Shown in pieces: positions 1 to 11,586 of a stretch of 64,000 nt of DNA. Both the position numbers and the translations under genes were made by a program. The stretch comes from UTCFX2 sp963827155 (GTDB lineage Bacteria; Chloroflexota; Anaerolineae; Anaerolineales; UBA4823). How positions within the stretch are numbered: position 1 is the stretch's first letter; the number at the start of each line of letters is the position of its first letter. The stretch covers positions 3,038,001 through 3,102,000 of the forward strand of contig CAWGZV010000002.1 of NCBI GenBank assembly GCA_963827155.1, written 5' to 3'. The notes beneath the pieces were generated by a model. The model was not told the DNA's origin and did not search any database. It saw only the letters and a list, made by a program, of their open reading frames with translations.

Positions 1-345
1 TTGAGCGTTGTTGCTGAAGTCCAAACTTAATCCCAACTGCGCCGGGGGAGCAACCCAAATCCTCTCGCCGCTTTCAAGCACGACCTTGCCGTTTTGTGGG
101 TACAGCAGGCTGCGGGCGAGTTTGTCTGAGGCTTCTGCTTTTGTCAGACCAGCGAGCGATACGCCTGTCATCGAGACACCCGGGTAGACCTTCCCGAGGT
201 TTGCCAAATTAAAAAGAATGACGGCGGCTATCAATAGTCCTGTAAAAAGCACAAGACCGCCTGCCAGCATCACTCCGATTTGGACCAAAGTTTGATTCGG
301 GGAAGGGGAGTTTTTTGATTGTCGAATAACTGTATAGCTGCTCAT
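1..345 (-). CDS. VanW/PG_binding_4-like membrane-anchored protein, N-terminal part (runs off left edge)
   Basis: The minus-strand frame is open from 354 to the window edge. It gives a short polar N-terminus, one hydrophobic segment (roughly residues 20-45), then an extracytoplasmic start containing YPGVSMTGVSLAGL and a spaced E-A-x-x-K-L. That pattern is typical of the PG_binding_4 domain that precedes VanW domains in YoaR/VanW-like wall proteins; the VanW part itself would lie outside the window. Two ATGs are possible, 354 and 345. I prefer 345 because a GGGG purine stretch sits about 11 nt upstream, whereas it is too close to 354. Function is inferred from family resemblance only: a cell-envelope protein, probably peptidoglycan-associated. 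Confidence 0.6.
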   Translation of the reverse strand, partial: MSSYTVIRQSKNSPSPNQTLVQIGVMLAGGLVLFTGLLIAAVILFNLANLGKVYPGVSMTGVSLAGLTKAEASDKLARSLLYPQNGKVVLESGERIWVAPPAQLGLSLDFSNNAQ

Positions 346-473
346 TTTCACCATTGTCCCCAAGAATGCTTATTATTAAGAACAAGGGGAACAATCGAGT
401 ATTTTACCAGACATTAAATCGAGATATTTAGATGTTTCAAGGTTCAAATTCTCTTCTTTCATTTTCGTCCAAT

Positions 474-500
474 TTTCCTGGCTCGTCTCTACGATATAAT
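474..500 (+). promoter_or_regulatory. Candidate promoter of the A2M-like gene
   Basis: A perfect TATAAT lies at 495-500, 59 nt before the chosen start codon at 559. The -35 side is AT-rich (TTTTCC near 474-479) but matches the consensus poorly. The same local context (cgatataatgaaa) recurs at the better promoter at 59153-59181, which supports this -10 box. Confidence 0.4.
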
Positions 501-558
501 GAAAATGTCATGGAACCTGTCAGGTGGAATAATCGTCTCAATAAAATCAGGAGAGACC

Positions 559-3500
559 ATGTCTATTAATTGCAATCCAAAAATGACATCCGGAATCCGT
601 CCGGTTGTTTATTTTGCTTTTTTTTCCGTGATTTTGATCGGGATAGCCTGTGGACTTCCTTTCGGTGGCAATCCAACTCCCCGTGCCCAAGAAGCAATCG
701 CAACACCTACCCTGCCGCCATTGCCAACCGCTACCCCCGAACCACTCCCTCCCGGTTTAGTTGAAAGCGATCCACCGATCCATGCCGAAATGCCTCTCGA
801 TGGCCCAATTACACTGTTTTTTAACCAGCCAATGGACCGAGAATCAGTGGAGGCAGCTCTAAAAAGTCAGATGCAGCAGAAGCTCTCGTTTACATGGGTA
901 GACGACTCCACTGTGGTGGTTTATCTAACCGAACAGTTATCGCCAGAGACCGCCCTTGCTTTCAAATTAGATACGGATATACGTTCTCGGGATGGGATGT
1001 CGCTCATGCAGCCCATCAGTCTAAATTTTCAAACTGCAGGCTATCTACGCGTGGTGCAATTCCTCCCTGAAAATAATGCCCAAGATATAGATCCAACCTC
1101 TGCTGTTATGGTGTCATTCAACCGCCCGGTAGTTCCTTTGGGCGCCGATCCAGCCTCATTACCAGCGGGATTCAGCATTGCGCCAACCTCTCAGGGACAA
1201 GGGGAATGGCTGAATACGAGCACGTATATCTTCTATCCAAAGCCAGCATTGGATGCCGGAACAACTTACACTGTTCAAGTAAATCCAGACCTGAAAAGCA
1301 CAGATGGCTCACCCCTGGACCAAACCGTAGACTGGAGCTTCAGCACCGCTCTGCCTGAGCTTCTCAGCGTCGATCCATCTACTGAGACATCCTGGCGGCT
1401 AGATCCAAAGGTCATTATGACTTTCAACCAGCCCATGCTCCGCAGCAGCGTTGAATCCCATTTCAGCATGCTTTTACCAGATGGACGCCCGGTTGCTGGC
1501 AAATTCAGCTGGGAAGAAGATGATACCCGGATGATCTTTACACCAGACGACCTGCTGCCTCGCGCCACCTCAATAAACCTGGTTCTAGATGCGCAGGCAC
1601 AGGCAATAGGCGGCGCTCCGCTGGCGAAAACCTTCTCGGCGCTGGTAGTCACCGTTCCCGAGCTCAGTGTTAGCAGCACCGTGCCAGCTGAAGGCGGCGA
1701 GATCGAAACACGAGGGAATGTCGCCCTCACATTCACTTCTTTACTATCAGAAAATCAAGACCTCAAGCCGTACATCCAGCTTGAACCAGCCGTTGCGGAT
1801 TTTCAACCGTCTGTTTTTTCCTATACGCTCACACTCTACGGGACATTTGCAGCGAACACGAATTACCAACTGATAATTTCACCCGACCTGGCGGATATTT
1901 GGGGCGGGCGGTTGGGACAGGAATTCCAGCTCTCCTTCCGCACGAATCCTTTACCACCAAACATCTCCATTCTAACCGGCGCTGATGCCATCTTCCTTAC
2001 CCCTCAGGACCTCAGCCTGGTTGTCCAGGCGGTCAACGTTTCTCAAGTCCCGCTGACAGTTGGCAGCGTCCCGCTTACAGATCTTTTTACCCTTATGGGT
2101 CCGAATGGATATGAGCAACGCCAAAATTATCAAAGCTCAGATCAAGCCTCATTTACCCAGCCGCTCGATTTGGAACCCGATGAGATGGAGAAAGTCCAGC
2201 TCTATTTGACCCCGGACCAAAAAGCTTTACGACCTGGGATCTATTTTGTCCGACTTAATTTTCCGCAGGACACGTCTGATGGCACATCGATATTTCCTGG
2301 TCCGTATCTTGTGGTGGTCAGCAATATTCAGCTCACATTCAAGTTATCTGCCACCGACGCACTCGTCTGGGCGGTTGATACGCGTGATGGAAAACCGCTA
2401 CCCAACGCCCCGTTGGTTCTTTACGATGAAAATGGGCAGAGTATCGCCAGCGGTCAAACCGATTCTGAAGGCATCTTTCGCGCTACTTTCCCTGTCCGTC
2501 CAGATCCGTACAGCCCGGTTTATGCAGTATTGGGACAGCCGGATCAAGAGCAGTTTGGGATGGCGATCTCGAGCTGGAGCAGTGGGATTGAGCCTTGGGA
2601 TTTCGATATCAGCTTCAATCCTCAACCTCCAGGGCTCTTCCTATATCTGTACACCGATCGCCCTATTTATCGTCCGGGGGACACCGTATATTTCCGTGCG
2701 ATAACTCGCCAGGCATTTAATGGTCGATATTCCCCCGCTGACCTGTCCAGCCTGCCGATCACAATCTACGGGGCTGAAGGGCGTGAGCTGATGGATGTTG
2801 ATTTACCCCTTTCAGGGTACGGCACGGCAAATGGTGAATTTGATCTGCCAAAAGATGCTCAGCCAGGCTATTATTCGATAACCAGCACTGCAGCCCCAAA
2901 TACATATTTTGGATTCCAGGTTGCCAGCTATCGTAAACCCGAGATCAACCTGGAAGTCAGCTTTTCCGAGAAACAGGCCCTGGCAGGAGAGCGTCTCTCC
3001 GCTGAAGTGAACGCCCGCTACTTCTTCGATGCGCCAGCAGGGAACATTCCGCTTCATTGGGCGCTTTATTCAGCTCAAGATACATTTAATCTTTCAGGAT
3101 ATCAGGTTGGTCCTGAAGACACAAACTGGTTGAATGCTTTTCGAATACCGAACTTCTCTCCGCAGCTTGGCACTTTGATTGAGGAAGGCGATGCCCAAAC
3201 CTCTGCGGATGGCTTGCTCTCTCTGGATTTCCCCACCAAGAAGAAGATTCTCTCCTGCGTTATACGCTGGAGGTAACAATAACTGATGAGAGCGGGCTGC
3301 CGGTCTCAGGACGAGGAACTGTAGCGGTGAATCCAGACCAATTCTACATCGGGCTCAGACCTGATGTCTGGGTCGCAGAAGCAGGTGATCCGATTGGTTT
3401 CGACGTACAGACAGTCTCCTGGGTGAAATCTCCCGCTCCGGAAATCCCCCTGCGTGCGGAATTCCAAAAAGTCATATTCAAGCGCGGCGACCCAGCCCCG

Positions 3501-6500
3501 AATGACCCATACCAGATGCCCAGCTTTTCTCCAGTATTCACCGCCTTGGGAAGCGTTGACTTCGTGACGAGCCAGGATGGAATCGCTCGCCTGGCTTTCA
3601 CGCCTCCAGATCCTGGAACATATATGCTGGACGTGTACAATCCTGCACTTCCCCAAGGTCAGGGGGCGCGCACCCAACTCCTGCTGTGGGTGGGTGGTCA
3701 AGGGCAGGCAGTATGGCCGAATATTCCAAACTCGCGCATGCGGCTTACTTCTGATCGCGATTCCTATCGACCCGGAGATGTCGCAAAGGTGTTTATCCCC
3801 AATCCTTTTGGAACCAATGTGTCTGCCCTGGTGACTATCGAGCGCGGAATCATAATGGACGACCAGTTAATTCAGCTCGACCCCAACGGATACCTGCTGG
3901 AACTACCACTAACAGAGGAAGAAGCCCCAAACATTGTCGTTGCTGTGACCATCGTCGGTCAGGATAATCGAGGTTACCCTGATTTCAGACAAGGCTATTT
4001 GAATCTCGCAGTTGAGCCATTGGAGCAGACGCTCAAGCTGGTTTTACTAAGTCAGCCCCAACGGCTTGGTCCAGGTGAACAAGTCCAATTTGATCTGCTC
4101 GTCACAGATTCTGACGACAATCCAGTGCAAGGTGAATTCTCCATTTCGGTCGTCGATCTTGCTGTACTGGCGCTAGCAGAACCAAATTCCCAAGAAATTG
4201 TACCGGCGTTCTACGGGGTGCAGCCGTTGGGTGTTCGAACCAGCCAAAGCCTGGCAGTTTATAATCGCCGAATATTGGAGCTACCGCTTGGATTGGGTGG
4301 AGGAGGCGGCGATGAAGTTCCTGCTGTCACTCGAGAGCATTTCCCGGATACTGCTTATTGGAATGCGGAAGTTGCAACCGATTCTGATGGGCGCGCAACC
4401 GTGAAATTGAATCTGCCTGATACACTCACTACCTGGCAGGTTGATTCACGTGGTCTTTCCATGGACACAAAAGTGGGTCAAGCCCAAAGCCAGATCATTT
4501 CAACCAAGGATCTGATCATTCGACCGGTTACGCCGCGCTTCTTGGTGATCAATGATCACGTCCAGCTCGCAGCGGTTCTCCAGAATAACACGAATGAACA
4601 GCTGAAGGTAGAGGCTGTGCTTCAGCCAAACGGTCTCAGGTTGGATGATCCCGCCCTCCAGACCCAACTCGCAACCGTCCCGGCAAATGGGCGCGCTCGT
4701 CTGGAATGGTGGGGTGTGGTTGAAGCAGCCAATGAAGTCGATCTCGTTTTCTCGGCGACAGGGACAAACCCTCAAGGCGCTCATTTTACTGACTCCACTC
4801 GACCTGCCGGCGGAGCTCTCCCAGTGATGAATTACGTCGTCCCTCAAACATTCAGGACTGCTGGAATCCTGGACGGCGCCAGCCAGGTGCATGAACTGGT
4901 CAGCCTGCCGCGTTCCTATTCAGCCACCAGCGGTGATCTGAATGTCGAGCTTTCGCCATCCCTCGCAGCTGCGGCGATATCTTCCTTAGATGCGCTCGAA
5001 AACGCTCCTTTCGAAAGCACCGAACAGATCCTTTCCAGCTTTTTACCGAACCTGGAAACTTACAGAACACTGCAGGATTACGGGATCGATGACCCTGCAT
5101 TAAAGACCCGCCTTGACCGAAATTTGAACGAAGGTCTTGTTCGTTTGCTGGCTCGACAGAATTATGATGGGGGCTGGTCCTGGTGGGAAAAAGGCGAAAG
5201 CGACCCTTATATCAGCGCATATGTGCTATATGGACTAAAACGGGCCAGCATGGCAGGAATCGCTATCAACCAGAATACAATCGAACAGGGCATAACTTAT
5301 CTCAATGAATCCTCCCCAAAGCAAGGTCAATCAGATGGATGGCCAGAGAGCACCTGGGAGTGGGATCGACAGGCATTTCAACAATTCAGCCTTTCCCAAT
5401 ATGAGACAGCCGATCCAGCGATGGTAGATCAAATCGATCAGGCGAGAGAGCAGCTCAGTCCATGGGCACAAGCGCTCCTGGCGCTAACTTTATTCCAACA
5501 GAATCCTGAAGGCACCCAAGCGCAAAGCCTGCTGACCTTGCTTGAGGAAGAAGCGATCCGCTCTGCAACCGGGGCCTATTGGGAATTAAGTCAGGATGAA
5601 GAAGGCAGGCTTGCTTCCAGCCAGAACATGCAAACCAATCTCTCGAATACTGCGATCGTATTGTACGCCCTGGCTCAGCGAGACCCCGGCTCGCCGCTCA
5701 TCGCAGATACTGTCCGATTCTTGATGAATAATCGAGGCGCAGACGGCGCCTGGGCATCCACCTACACAACCGCCTGGACTCTGATCGGTCTGGATCAGGT
5801 TCTCAAAGGAACAGGAGAATTAGGTGGGAATTATGCTTTTGGGGCTTCTGTGAACGATGATCCAATAGCGGATGGTGTGGCTGGTGGTGTAGATCAGCTA
5901 ACTGCAGTTCAAGCCCAGGTCCCGATCCAGAAGCTTTATCCAAATTATCCAAATGTGCTCGTGGTAGAACGTTCAGAAGGTCAGGGCAGACTTTACTACA
6001 CAGCCGGATTAGATGTAAGCCGGCCTGTTGAAGAAGTTACCCCGCTCTCTAAAGGGCTGACAATCTCGCGCGCTGTGGTCCCATCTGGGTCGGATTGCGA
6101 GAGCGGATCGTGTGAACCGATCGAATCCGCTCACGCTGGCCAGAAAGTCACAGTCCGGCTTTCTCTCACGCTGCCCCAGGATATGTATTACCTGGCTGTT
6201 ACAGACAGCACTCCAGCAGGAGCTGAAATATTAGACACCAGTCTGAAGACAAGCGAGCTTGGGCAAGATGGCGGCGAGCCAACCGTGCAGACTGTGTATA
6301 ATCCGCGACGACCATTTTCCGAAGGATGGGGCTGGTGGTTTTTTAATAAACCGAGCATCTATGATGATCATATTGCCTGGACAGCTGACTCTCTACCAGC
6401 AGGCACCTATGAGCTCACCTACACCCTTGTGCTGCTCCAGCCAGGTCAATTTCGGGTGCTACCAGCCCGTGCCTGGCAGATTTACTTCCCCGAAACCCAG

Positions 6501-6539
6501 GCAAACAGCGCCGGCTCAGTTTTCGAAATCAAACCTTGA
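559..6539 (+). CDS. Alpha-2-macroglobulin-like lipoprotein (frameshifted near 3240)
   Basis: Repaired length is about 1990 residues, normal for bacterial A2M-like proteins. The start at 559 is chosen because AGGAGAG lies just upstream; the longer frame from 499 would overlap the -10 box. A lipoprotein signal ends at a Cys in GIACG, followed by a Pro/Thr-rich linker. The N-terminal part holds repeated Ig-like Big_5 and MG modules, then a bait/MG region, and the C-terminal half has the alpha-helical TED-type domain (DGGWSWW, then SDPYISAYVLYGL). At the usual thioester site (CxEQ) I read STEQ, so the reactive thioester appears absent, as in E. coli YfaS-type proteins. The frame changes within an AAGAAGAAG tract near 3240: 559-3276 is one frame and translation resumes in another through 3327-6539. 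The likely role is periplasmic or surface protease defence. No penicillin-binding protein gene is adjacent. The indel is probably a sequence error, though a split gene is possible. Confidence 0.8.
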
Positions 6540-6729
6540 TTTGTGATGAAAGCGCATCCTTTCGCATTTCCACAAAAGGGGATGGAATCAGTCTAATTAT
6601 TTCGCGGCTGCGTGTCGAAACAAACCATTCAGGGTTAATGCTTTCAGACATGGGCGGTCATTGGCGGGCAACATCGCCAGCCAGTTCAGTCTAAAGAATC
6701 GGACAGGTAATCTACTTTTGGAGGCAACG

Positions 6730-7515
6730 ATGGGAATTTTGGAAGGCAAGACAGCGATCATTTTCGGTCTGGCAAACGAACGTTCAATCGCCTGGGGGAT
6801 CACAAAAGCGCTGCACGAACAAGGCGCCAGGATTGGCATAAGCTATGCCGGCGAAGTGCTCGAAAGGCGGGTGCGCCCACTTGCAGAATCGATCAACTGT
6901 TCATTTGTCGAGCAGTGCGACGTTGGTTCCGATCAGCAGATTAAATCGGTAGCGGAGAAAACTCAAGAAGTCTTTGGCGGTATCGATATCCTCGTCCATT
7001 CGATCGGTTTTGCTCCGAGAGAGACACTGACCGGTCATTACTTCGAGACTGCCCGCGAACATTTCCACACCACAATGGATATCAGTGTTTATTCATTCAC
7101 CGCGCTGGCACGCGTATTCCAACCGCTTATCCGACCTGGTGGCTCCCTTCTGACAATGACCTACTACGGTTCCGAGAAAGTCGCACCCCACTATAACGTG
7201 ATGGGAGTGGCAAAGGCAGCTCTCGAGGCCTCGGTGCGCTACCTGGCTTATGATTTCGGTCCGCAGGGGATTCGGGTTAATGCCATTTCGGCTGGGCCAA
7301 TACGCACCCTGGCAGCTGCAGGCGTTTCAGGTTTTAAGACAATGTACCGGAACTTCACCGATTTTGCTCCACTGCATCAAAATATTACAATAGAAGATGT
7401 CGGTCAGGCAGCTGTCTATCTTTGTTCCGACATGGCGTCTCGGACGACCGGCCAGGTTCTATTTGTCGACTCGGGGTACAATATTCTTGGAATACCAGAC
7501 CTTACCCACGAATAA
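6730..7515 (+). CDS. fabI: Enoyl-ACP reductase (FabI type)
   Basis: This 261-residue SDR-fold protein should catalyse the last step of each fatty-acid elongation cycle, NAD(P)H-dependent reduction of enoyl-ACP in the cytoplasm. The start at 6730 follows TTTGGAGG at good spacing; an in-frame ATG-less extension to 6661 is not needed. The N-terminus IIFGLANERSIAWGI is the FabI nucleotide-binding variant of the SDR glycine motif. Tyr145, Tyr155 and Lys162 reproduce the FabI catalytic pattern Y-x9-Y-x6-K almost at E. coli numbering. It stands alone between the A2M-like gene and the bactofilin, not in a fab cluster. Intact, no oddities. Confidence 0.93.
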   Translation: MGILEGKTAIIFGLANERSIAWGITKALHEQGARIGISYAGEVLERRVRPLAESINCSFVEQCDVGSDQQIKSVAEKTQEVFGGIDILVHSIGFAPRETLTGHYFETAREHFHTTMDISVYSFTALARVFQPLIRPGGSLLTMTYYGSEKVAPHYNVMGVAKAALEASVRYLAYDFGPQGIRVNAISAGPIRTLAAAGVSGFKTMYRNFTDFAPLHQNITIEDVGQAAVYLCSDMASRTTGQVLFVDSGYNILGIPDLTHE

Positions 7516-7565
7516 TCCTTTTTATGAAATGGGAATAGACTACAGGAGAAGACTGGAATTCACCA

Positions 7566-8024
7566 ATGTTTCGAAAGCGTGACACTAAATCTGCACCAGC
7601 TGCGCCGCCAACACCTCTCGAACGTGTTACTTCCGTATTAGGTTCGGGCACGATTTGGAAGGGCAGTCTAAACGGCAGCGGTGGGGTCAGGATAGAAGGC
7701 TCATTCGAAGGCGAGATTGCCTTGCGCGGCATGCTGGTTGTCGGAGCAACCGGTAGGGTAACCTGTCCTCATTTGCGAGCGAATGTTATCATCATTGCAG
7801 GGGCAGTACGCGGCGATATCACAGCGGAGCGCGTCGAAATCCGTTCGTCCGGCAGGGTATGGGGAGATGTGGTGACAGCCGCGTTTTCGACTGAAGATGG
7901 CGCTTTTTTACGCGGCCAGATTCGGATGGAAGAGAAGGTTGAAATTGGCGAAGTAGCGCAAGAGGGCGCAGAAATTCCAGAACCTACCCAATCAACAACC
8001 AATAATCCACAGCAAGAAACCTAA
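7566..8024 (+). CDS. Bactofilin (polymer-forming cytoskeletal protein)
   Basis: 152 residues with a short disordered N-terminus, a central region of regularly spaced hydrophobic/Gly repeats (about residues 20-125: GTIWKGSLNGSGGVRIEGSF and similar turns) that forms the right-handed beta-helix of bactofilins, and a Pro/Gln/Asn-rich tail. Bactofilins polymerise without nucleotide and act as membrane-associated scaffolds for wall enzymes or polar structures; the specific job here cannot be told. It sits 50 bp after fabI on the same strand and its last 4 bases overlap the 3' end of the convergent rnhA. Confidence 0.85.
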   Translation: MFRKRDTKSAPAAPPTPLERVTSVLGSGTIWKGSLNGSGGVRIEGSFEGEIALRGMLVVGATGRVTCPHLRANVIIIAGAVRGDITAERVEIRSSGRVWGDVVTAAFSTEDGAFLRGQIRMEEKVEIGEVAQEGAEIPEPTQSTTNNPQQET

Positions 8025-8497
8025 GGAGGCAATTTCCTGCCAGCATTTCGCGGAACCGCCTGCCGCGCAAGGCGGTCAACGCGCTCGTTCTGTGAATTCC
8101 CTGCGTGGCCGCGCACCCAGTTCCAGCTGATCATATGAGGTTTAATCGCTGCATCAAGCGACTGCCATAAGTCGACATTTGCAAGCGTGCCCCCCTTCCT
8201 GGTCCAATTTCTCCTGCGCCAGCCTGGAAGCCATTCAGTAATCCCTCGTTTGAGGTATTCCGAATCTGTATAGAAATCAATCTTGCAGGGACGTCTGAGG
8301 GATTGGAGGGCGTGCACGGCAGCAGTCAGCTCCATCCGGTTATTGGTAGTCTCTCTTTCCGAACCGGTGAGGACTTTTTCCCGCCCGCCAGATACCATCA
8401 AAGCCGCCCATCCTCCCGGGCCAGGATTTGGATCGCAAGCGCCATCCGAATAAATCGCAACGTATGTCAGGTTGTTAAATGAAGACGGATCGGTCAT
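8021..8497 (-). CDS. rnhA: Ribonuclease HI
   Basis: 158 residues, the usual RNase HI length. It removes RNA from RNA-DNA hybrids, such as primers and R-loops. The catalytic DEDD set is visible: Asp18 in YSDGACDPNPG, Glu56 in NRMEL, Asp78 in YTDSEYL, Asp141 in NERVDRLA, plus the flexible-loop His131 in VRGHAGN. It converges on the bactofilin gene with a 4-bp overlap and lies 21 bp downstream of the binding-protein gene at 8519-10174 in reverse orientation terms; no shared function is implied. Confidence 0.93.
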   Translation of the reverse strand: MTDPSSFNNLTYVAIYSDGACDPNPGPGGWAALMVSGGREKVLTGSERETTNNRMELTAAVHALQSLRRPCKIDFYTDSEYLKRGITEWLPGWRRRNWTRKGGTLANVDLWQSLDAAIKPHMISWNWVRGHAGNSQNERVDRLARQAVPRNAGRKLPP

Positions 8498-8518
8498 AAG
8501 TCTCAGATATTTTGAGGG

Positions 8519-10174
8519 CTAAGGTGATGGCGGTCTTATGCCTGGAGGGCTGTCTGCTTTTGGGATAATTGTAGGCACAGGAGTCACAACAGAGGCAGCA
8601 TCTTGCGTCGATCTAGATAAAGGTGTGGCTGTTCCCAATGGGAACACATTTCCCGGATCAGGTCCAAGATGAAGTTCGGCTGCGAACAAATCCAGGTAAT
8701 CCAGCAGTCCAGGCACCAATTCGACCGAAAAATAAGGTCGGTAGAGCTGAGTGGTTGCGTCTCCTATAGCTCTCCGCACCGCCCCCCACGATGCATAAGC
8801 CGGTTCCCCAATCCCATATTCCAGCAATCCGGCTGCATCCGCCCACTGGGAATGTTGAACTTGATAACCATGCAACTTTTCAAGGGTGGATTTTCTCACC
8901 GGAAGGGCTCCAGTGGTTTTGATGAGCTGAGCGCTATTTTCGGGTTGAGTCAACCAGCGGATGAAGATCCAGGCACCAAGCTGCTGCTCTGGTGATGATT
9001 CCAGAATGTAATAATCTGGACCAAAAATTCCGAGCGCAGGTTCCTTGTCTGGAGACGGGAAAGCAAGCACCTTCCAATCATCTTCACTACCATTCTCAAG
9101 GAATGCTTCATTAATCTTCGGGATTTCCGCCACACTTCCAGAAGCGAAAAGTGCGATCCGCTGCGATAACGCAGCTCCAATATCCTGGTTCTGGTTCTGA
9201 AAAGCGCAGCCGCTATCGAACATCTCACGCAGAAAGACAAAAGCCTGCTCGGTGGCAGGAGAATGGAATTGGTAGACCGATTCGATTTTCCCAGTATTAG
9301 GGGTTCTTAGGATCTGCCCCCCGAAAGCGTAAATCCAACCAAGCATCGTTGTGGCTTCAGTCGAGATCATCCAACCGCCCGTGCCATTGTTGGATGCAAT
9401 CTCGTCATTAAGATTCGACTGAGCGCCAGCGCAAGCCTGCTGGCTAAAATCATCTGGCGTGTTTGGGGGATTTGGATAACCTAATTCCTTTGCCCAGGTT
9501 TCGTTATAGTAAAGCAGCTGGGTCAACCGGTAACCAGGAATGCTGTATCTCTTCCCATTAACTAACCCCTGGTCCCAGACATTGGGATAGAAATCAGATT
9601 GTTCGTCTGGGTTCATCCCCCAGGCAGGATCAGATACATAGGGAGTTAGGTCGATGATCGCGCGGCTTTGGTCCCAGAACAGCGTCTGATGCTGCAATCC
9701 AGCTGCAACCTGCGGTGCCTCAGCAGTATCAAGCGAGGCATTCATTTTTTCATTTAGCTGATCGTAACCGGAGAAACCGGTTGAGGTGACCAGGATACCG
9801 TAAGGATTATTCAAGTTGAACTCTTGTGTCAGGGCATCTATGACTTGTCCGGTCTCCCCATACCATGGATGCCAGAAGCGGATGATTTGACCGCGGAGTG
9901 AATCAGCTTTGATCTCTAAAGTTTTCACCGGAACAGGAGTGGCAGCAGTGGGGCTGGCAGCAGATGGTGCCGGTTTTGTCAGGTTTGGAGCAGAAGCGCT
10001 TTGAGTCGGTACTGCAGTTCCTTGATCAGATGGAAACCTTGGCAGCCCGCTGCAAGCCGCTAGCAGCAGGATCGCGAACATTAATTGGGCTAACACTAAG
10101 TGACGTGATGCTGTTAGAATAGGGAAAGTGGACCCTCGCAGCAAACGCTGTAAAAACCCTAACATGGTTTGCAT
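8519..10174 (-). CDS. Extracellular solute-binding protein, family 1 (sugar type), lipoprotein
   Basis: 551 residues. An N-terminal signal with lipobox LLLAAC is followed by a Thr/Ala/Pro-rich linker and a type-I sugar-binding fold (IIRFWHPWYGETGQVIDAL near residue 95; mid-domain GWIYAFGGQIL). This family binds oligosaccharides or glycerol phosphate at the outer membrane face and delivers them to ABC permeases. No permease is adjacent on this strand, so it either uses distant partners or is an orphan. The C-terminal tail is also Pro/Thr-rich. Start at 10174 (MQTML) or the ATG three codons later. Intact. Confidence 0.8.
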   Translation of the reverse strand: MQTMLGFLQRLLRGSTFPILTASRHLVLAQLMFAILLLAACSGLPRFPSDQGTAVPTQSASAPNLTKPAPSAASPTAATPVPVKTLEIKADSLRGQIIRFWHPWYGETGQVIDALTQEFNLNNPYGILVTSTGFSGYDQLNEKMNASLDTAEAPQVAAGLQHQTLFWDQSRAIIDLTPYVSDPAWGMNPDEQSDFYPNVWDQGLVNGKRYSIPGYRLTQLLYYNETWAKELGYPNPPNTPDDFSQQACAGAQSNLNDEIASNNGTGGWMISTEATTMLGWIYAFGGQILRTPNTGKIESVYQFHSPATEQAFVFLREMFDSGCAFQNQNQDIGAALSQRIALFASGSVAEIPKINEAFLENGSEDDWKVLAFPSPDKEPALGIFGPDYYILESSPEQQLGAWIFIRWLTQPENSAQLIKTTGALPVRKSTLEKLHGYQVQHSQWADAAGLLEYGIGEPAYASWGAVRRAIGDATTQLYRPYFSVELVPGLLDYLDLFAAELHLGPDPGNVFPLGTATPLSRSTQDAASVVTPVPTIIPKADSPPGIRPPSP

Positions 10175-10483
10175 AGTTTATCATCTTCCTGACCCGGCAT
10201 GGCACCATCATCCAGTTCAAGGTTAATACAATTGTGATCACCGACACAATTCGGAGGACGAATCTGCTTGCTATTCTCCGAAATTTGCATTATATTCTTT
10301 ACTGAGGGAGTTTTACAAATAATGGGTTCTGTTCGGACAAATTAATTGAATAACCCCATGATGCATCTGAATATCGATCGGCAGAATCAAAAGGAGGTGA
10401 TTTCAACGAGTTCATGTGTTTCCTGGTTCTAAAACTTAGTTTCCCTAAAAGAGCAAGAATCAAATTGGAGGAGAAAATCTACT
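10175..10483 (+). promoter_or_regulatory. Leader region of the first BMP-fusion gene
   Basis: There is no convincing gene in these 309 bp, which separate the divergent genes at 8519-10174 and 10484. It holds AT-rich promoter-like sequence around 10285-10330, a perfect anti-Shine-Dalgarno complement AAGGAGGTGAT at 10391-10401 followed 12 nt later by an ATG at 10414 that opens only a short overlapping frame, and the actual ribosome-binding site GGAGGAG at 10467-10473, 10 nt before ATG 10484. Confidence 0.5.
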
Positions 10484-11586
10484 ATGAACCGAAGTCTGTT
10501 AACTATCATCTCTGTGCTGGCCGCGTTCTCCATGATCCTGGCCGCATGCGCTCCAGCTGCTACACCTGCTCCCGCTGAGACGGCTGCTCCCCCTGCTGAA
10601 ACTGCAGCACCCGCCGCTACCGAAGCGGTCGCCAAGTTCAAGGCCTGCCAGGTCACCGACACCGGCGGCATCGACGACAAATCCTTCAACGCCACCGCCT
10701 GGAAGGGCGTTCAAGACGCTGTCGATCAGCTCGGCATCGAAGGCAAATACCTCGAATCCCAACAGCAGACCGACTATGAAAAGAACATCAACGCTTTCAT
10801 CGATGAAGGCTGCAATATTATCATCACCGTCGGTTTCCTCCTCGGTGACGGTACCAAGGCTGCTGCTGAGAAAAACCCCGATCAGAGCTTCTCCATCGTC
10901 GACTACGCCTACGACCCCACCATCCCCAACGTCCTCGGTCAGGTATTCTCCACTGACCAGGCTGGCTTCCTCGCCGGCTACGTCGCAGCTGGCGTCTCCA
11001 AGACCGGCAAGGTCGGCACTTTCGGCGGCATCCAGATCCCCACAGTCACCGTCTTCATGGACGGCTTCGCCCTCGGCGTCAAGTACTACAACGAGCAGAA
11101 GGGCACCAACGTCGAAGTCCTCGGTTGGGACCCCATCGCTCAGACCGGACTTTTCACCGGCAACTTCGAATCCACCGATGACGGCCGCACCATGGGCGAA
11201 ACCCTCATGGACGAAGGCGCTGACATCATCATGCCCGTCGCCGGTCCGGTTGGCCTCGGCACCGCTGCCGCCGTCAAAGAACGCGGCAATGCCTATATCA
11301 TCGGTGTCGACTCCGACTGGTATCTCACCGCCCCTGACTACAAGGACATCACCCTTACCTCCGTCCTCAAGAACATGGACATTACCACCCTGAACGCAAT
11401 CAAGTCCGTGATGGACGGCACCTTCGTCGGCGGCGTGACAGTCGGTGATTTAAAGAACGGCGGCGTGGGTCTTGCCGATTTCCATGACCTTGACTCTATG
11501 GTCCCCGCCGAACTGAAGACCGAGCTCGATACCCTCAAAGCCGGCATCATCGACGGCTCCATCCCAACCAGCCCCGGCGCCCTGCT
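10484..11586 (+). repeat. BMP-module direct repeat, copy 1
   Basis: By eye this copy matches 15021-16123 base for base from the start codon for about 960 bp. It then shows seven scattered substitutions in the last 140 bp and diverges completely after the shared (S/N)P(G/S)AL codons. Upstream similarity covers only the ribosome-binding site and its spacing. The two copies are in the same orientation, 4537 bp apart start to start. Confidence 0.93.
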
